DNA of 64,000 nt from Chitinophaga eiseniae (lineage in GTDB: Bacteria > Bacteroidota > Bacteroidia > Chitinophagales > Chitinophagaceae): contig NZ_FUWZ01000001.1 of NCBI RefSeq assembly GCF_900167135.1, positions 1,722,336 through 1,786,335 of the forward strand, given 5' to 3'. A program made the translations under genes and the position numbers. The notes under the pieces were generated by a model. That model ran no database searches, was not told the DNA's origin, and saw only the letters and a list, made by a program, of their open reading frames with translations. Shown piece after piece: positions 63,523 to 64,000 of this stretch. Within the stretch, counting starts at the first letter, position 1, and every line of letters starts with the position of its first letter.

Positions 63523-64000
63523 ATGAGAAAACTTGCAATGTGCTGTCTGCTATGTTTTGCAGCAGCGTTCCACGTGTCCGGTTTCTCCGCCGGCGATAAC
63601 AGTTATCATGTAATTTCATACCTGGGTATAGAACAGGGATTATCAAATAATGCCATCCGTTGTGTGTTTCAGGACCATAAAGGGTTTATGTGGTTTGGTA
63701 CGTATGACGGCCTGAACAGGTACGATGGTAATGTATTCAAAGTGTTCCGGAACAGGTTCGGTGACAGCAGTTCCCTTGTGAACAACTGGGTTTTTACGAT
63801 CAACGAAGATTTTCAGTATAGACTATGGATAGGGACGAGGCAGGGAATTAATATCTATGACCACGTTTCCGGGAAATTCAGCGGAGTATGGTACCGGGTG
63901 GCCGGTACTGCCAGATTAGAGCGGATAACTGCTGTGGTACGGGATATTAAAAGAGATGCAAAAGGAAACATGTTGATTGGAACAGAGAACCTGGGTCTGT
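63523..64000 (+). CDS. Hybrid two-component system regulator (HTCS), N-terminal part
   Basis: The first 159 codons of a long sensor are in view; the rest is beyond the window. A signal peptide (to about residue 24) is followed by Reg_prop/two-component beta-propeller repeats: GLSNNAIRCVFQDHKGFMWF and GTYDGLNRYDG, then LWIGTRQGINIYD. This is the periplasmic sensor start of SusR-like HTCS proteins, which go on to histidine kinase, receiver and AraC domains. It most likely controls the adjacent PUL. The last parts are not visible, so a plain sensor kinase is possible. Confidence 0.88.
   Translation, partial: MRKLAMCCLLCFAAAFHVSGFSAGDNSYHVISYLGIEQGLSNNAIRCVFQDHKGFMWFGTYDGLNRYDGNVFKVFRNRFGDSSSLVNNWVFTINEDFQYRLWIGTRQGINIYDHVSGKFSGVWYRVAGTARLERITAVVRDIKRDAKGNMLIGTENLGL

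Noticed and set aside
63389..63646. 85-codon minus-strand frame before the HTCS gene
   Set aside because: It runs across the HTCS start on the other strand and is Arg/Cys-rich without any pattern; likely chance.

Overview
The window looks like chromosomal DNA from a Bacteroidota member of the Chitinophaga type. The reasons are two tandem SusC/SusD pairs, promoters with the TAnnTTTG -7 element, a type IX secretion sorting domain, the start of a hybrid two-component regulator, and Chitinophagaceae-like household genes (GSCFA protein, MiaE, RlmB). No organism name can be proven from the sequence alone.

Region 1 (1-27.5 kb) is mostly core or lightly accessory. It opens inside an RND metal or drug efflux pump followed by its TolC-like outer membrane partner. 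Next come an NmrA-like oxidoreductase with its AraC regulator, a small lipoprotein, a decayed ene-reductase gene, and a Cys-rich ArsR regulator beside an SDR that lacks its catalytic Tyr. Two adjacent MocR regulators share a predicted operator and face an NTF2-like / AhpD-like pair. After these come an alkylation repair pair (AlkA, Ogt), a truncated REP-associated transposase beside a REP palindrome, a PLP decarboxylase with an EamA exporter, GNAT, NUDIX, RlmB, an HMG-CoA lyase, GSCFA, an MHS transporter, a patatin/BamA-type protein, MiaE, a BioF-like enzyme and a penicillin acylase. Four gaps in this region hold long hairpins built from iterated 7-8 base units. A tRNA-Lys(UUU) closes the region.

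Region 2 (27.7-32.8 kb) looks like a decaying or rearranged carbohydrate locus: a PD40 lipoprotein, a broken GH43 gene, an intact GH16 lipoprotein, an AraC regulator, a remnant of a GH29 fucosidase, and an intact FucP-like sugar/H+ symporter.

Region 3 (33-64 kb) is a large polysaccharide utilization locus. On the plus strand lie a CE1 esterase-GH127 fusion and a sialate-type O-acetylesterase. On the minus strand, in transcription order, lie GH95, SusC, SusD, SusC, SusD, a CHRD lipoprotein, a GH28-like beta-helix enzyme, two alginate-lyase-family proteins (one 1652 residues long with a T9SS domain), a double GH43 and a GH43 xylosidase/arabinosidase-type enzyme. The HTCS regulator starts divergently at the right edge and is cut by the window end. 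The enzyme set suggests an acylated acidic polysaccharide with uronic acid, L-arabinofuranose and L-fucose or L-galactose, for example a pectic side chain or arabinogalactan. That substrate is inferred, not seen.

The most original points are the CE1-GH127 fusion, the paired lyase paralogs, the CHRD lipoprotein in a surface-glycan-binding-protein position, the SDR with Leu in place of the catalytic Tyr, the shared MocR operator, promoters that fire almost on the start codon, and the iterated-unit hairpins.
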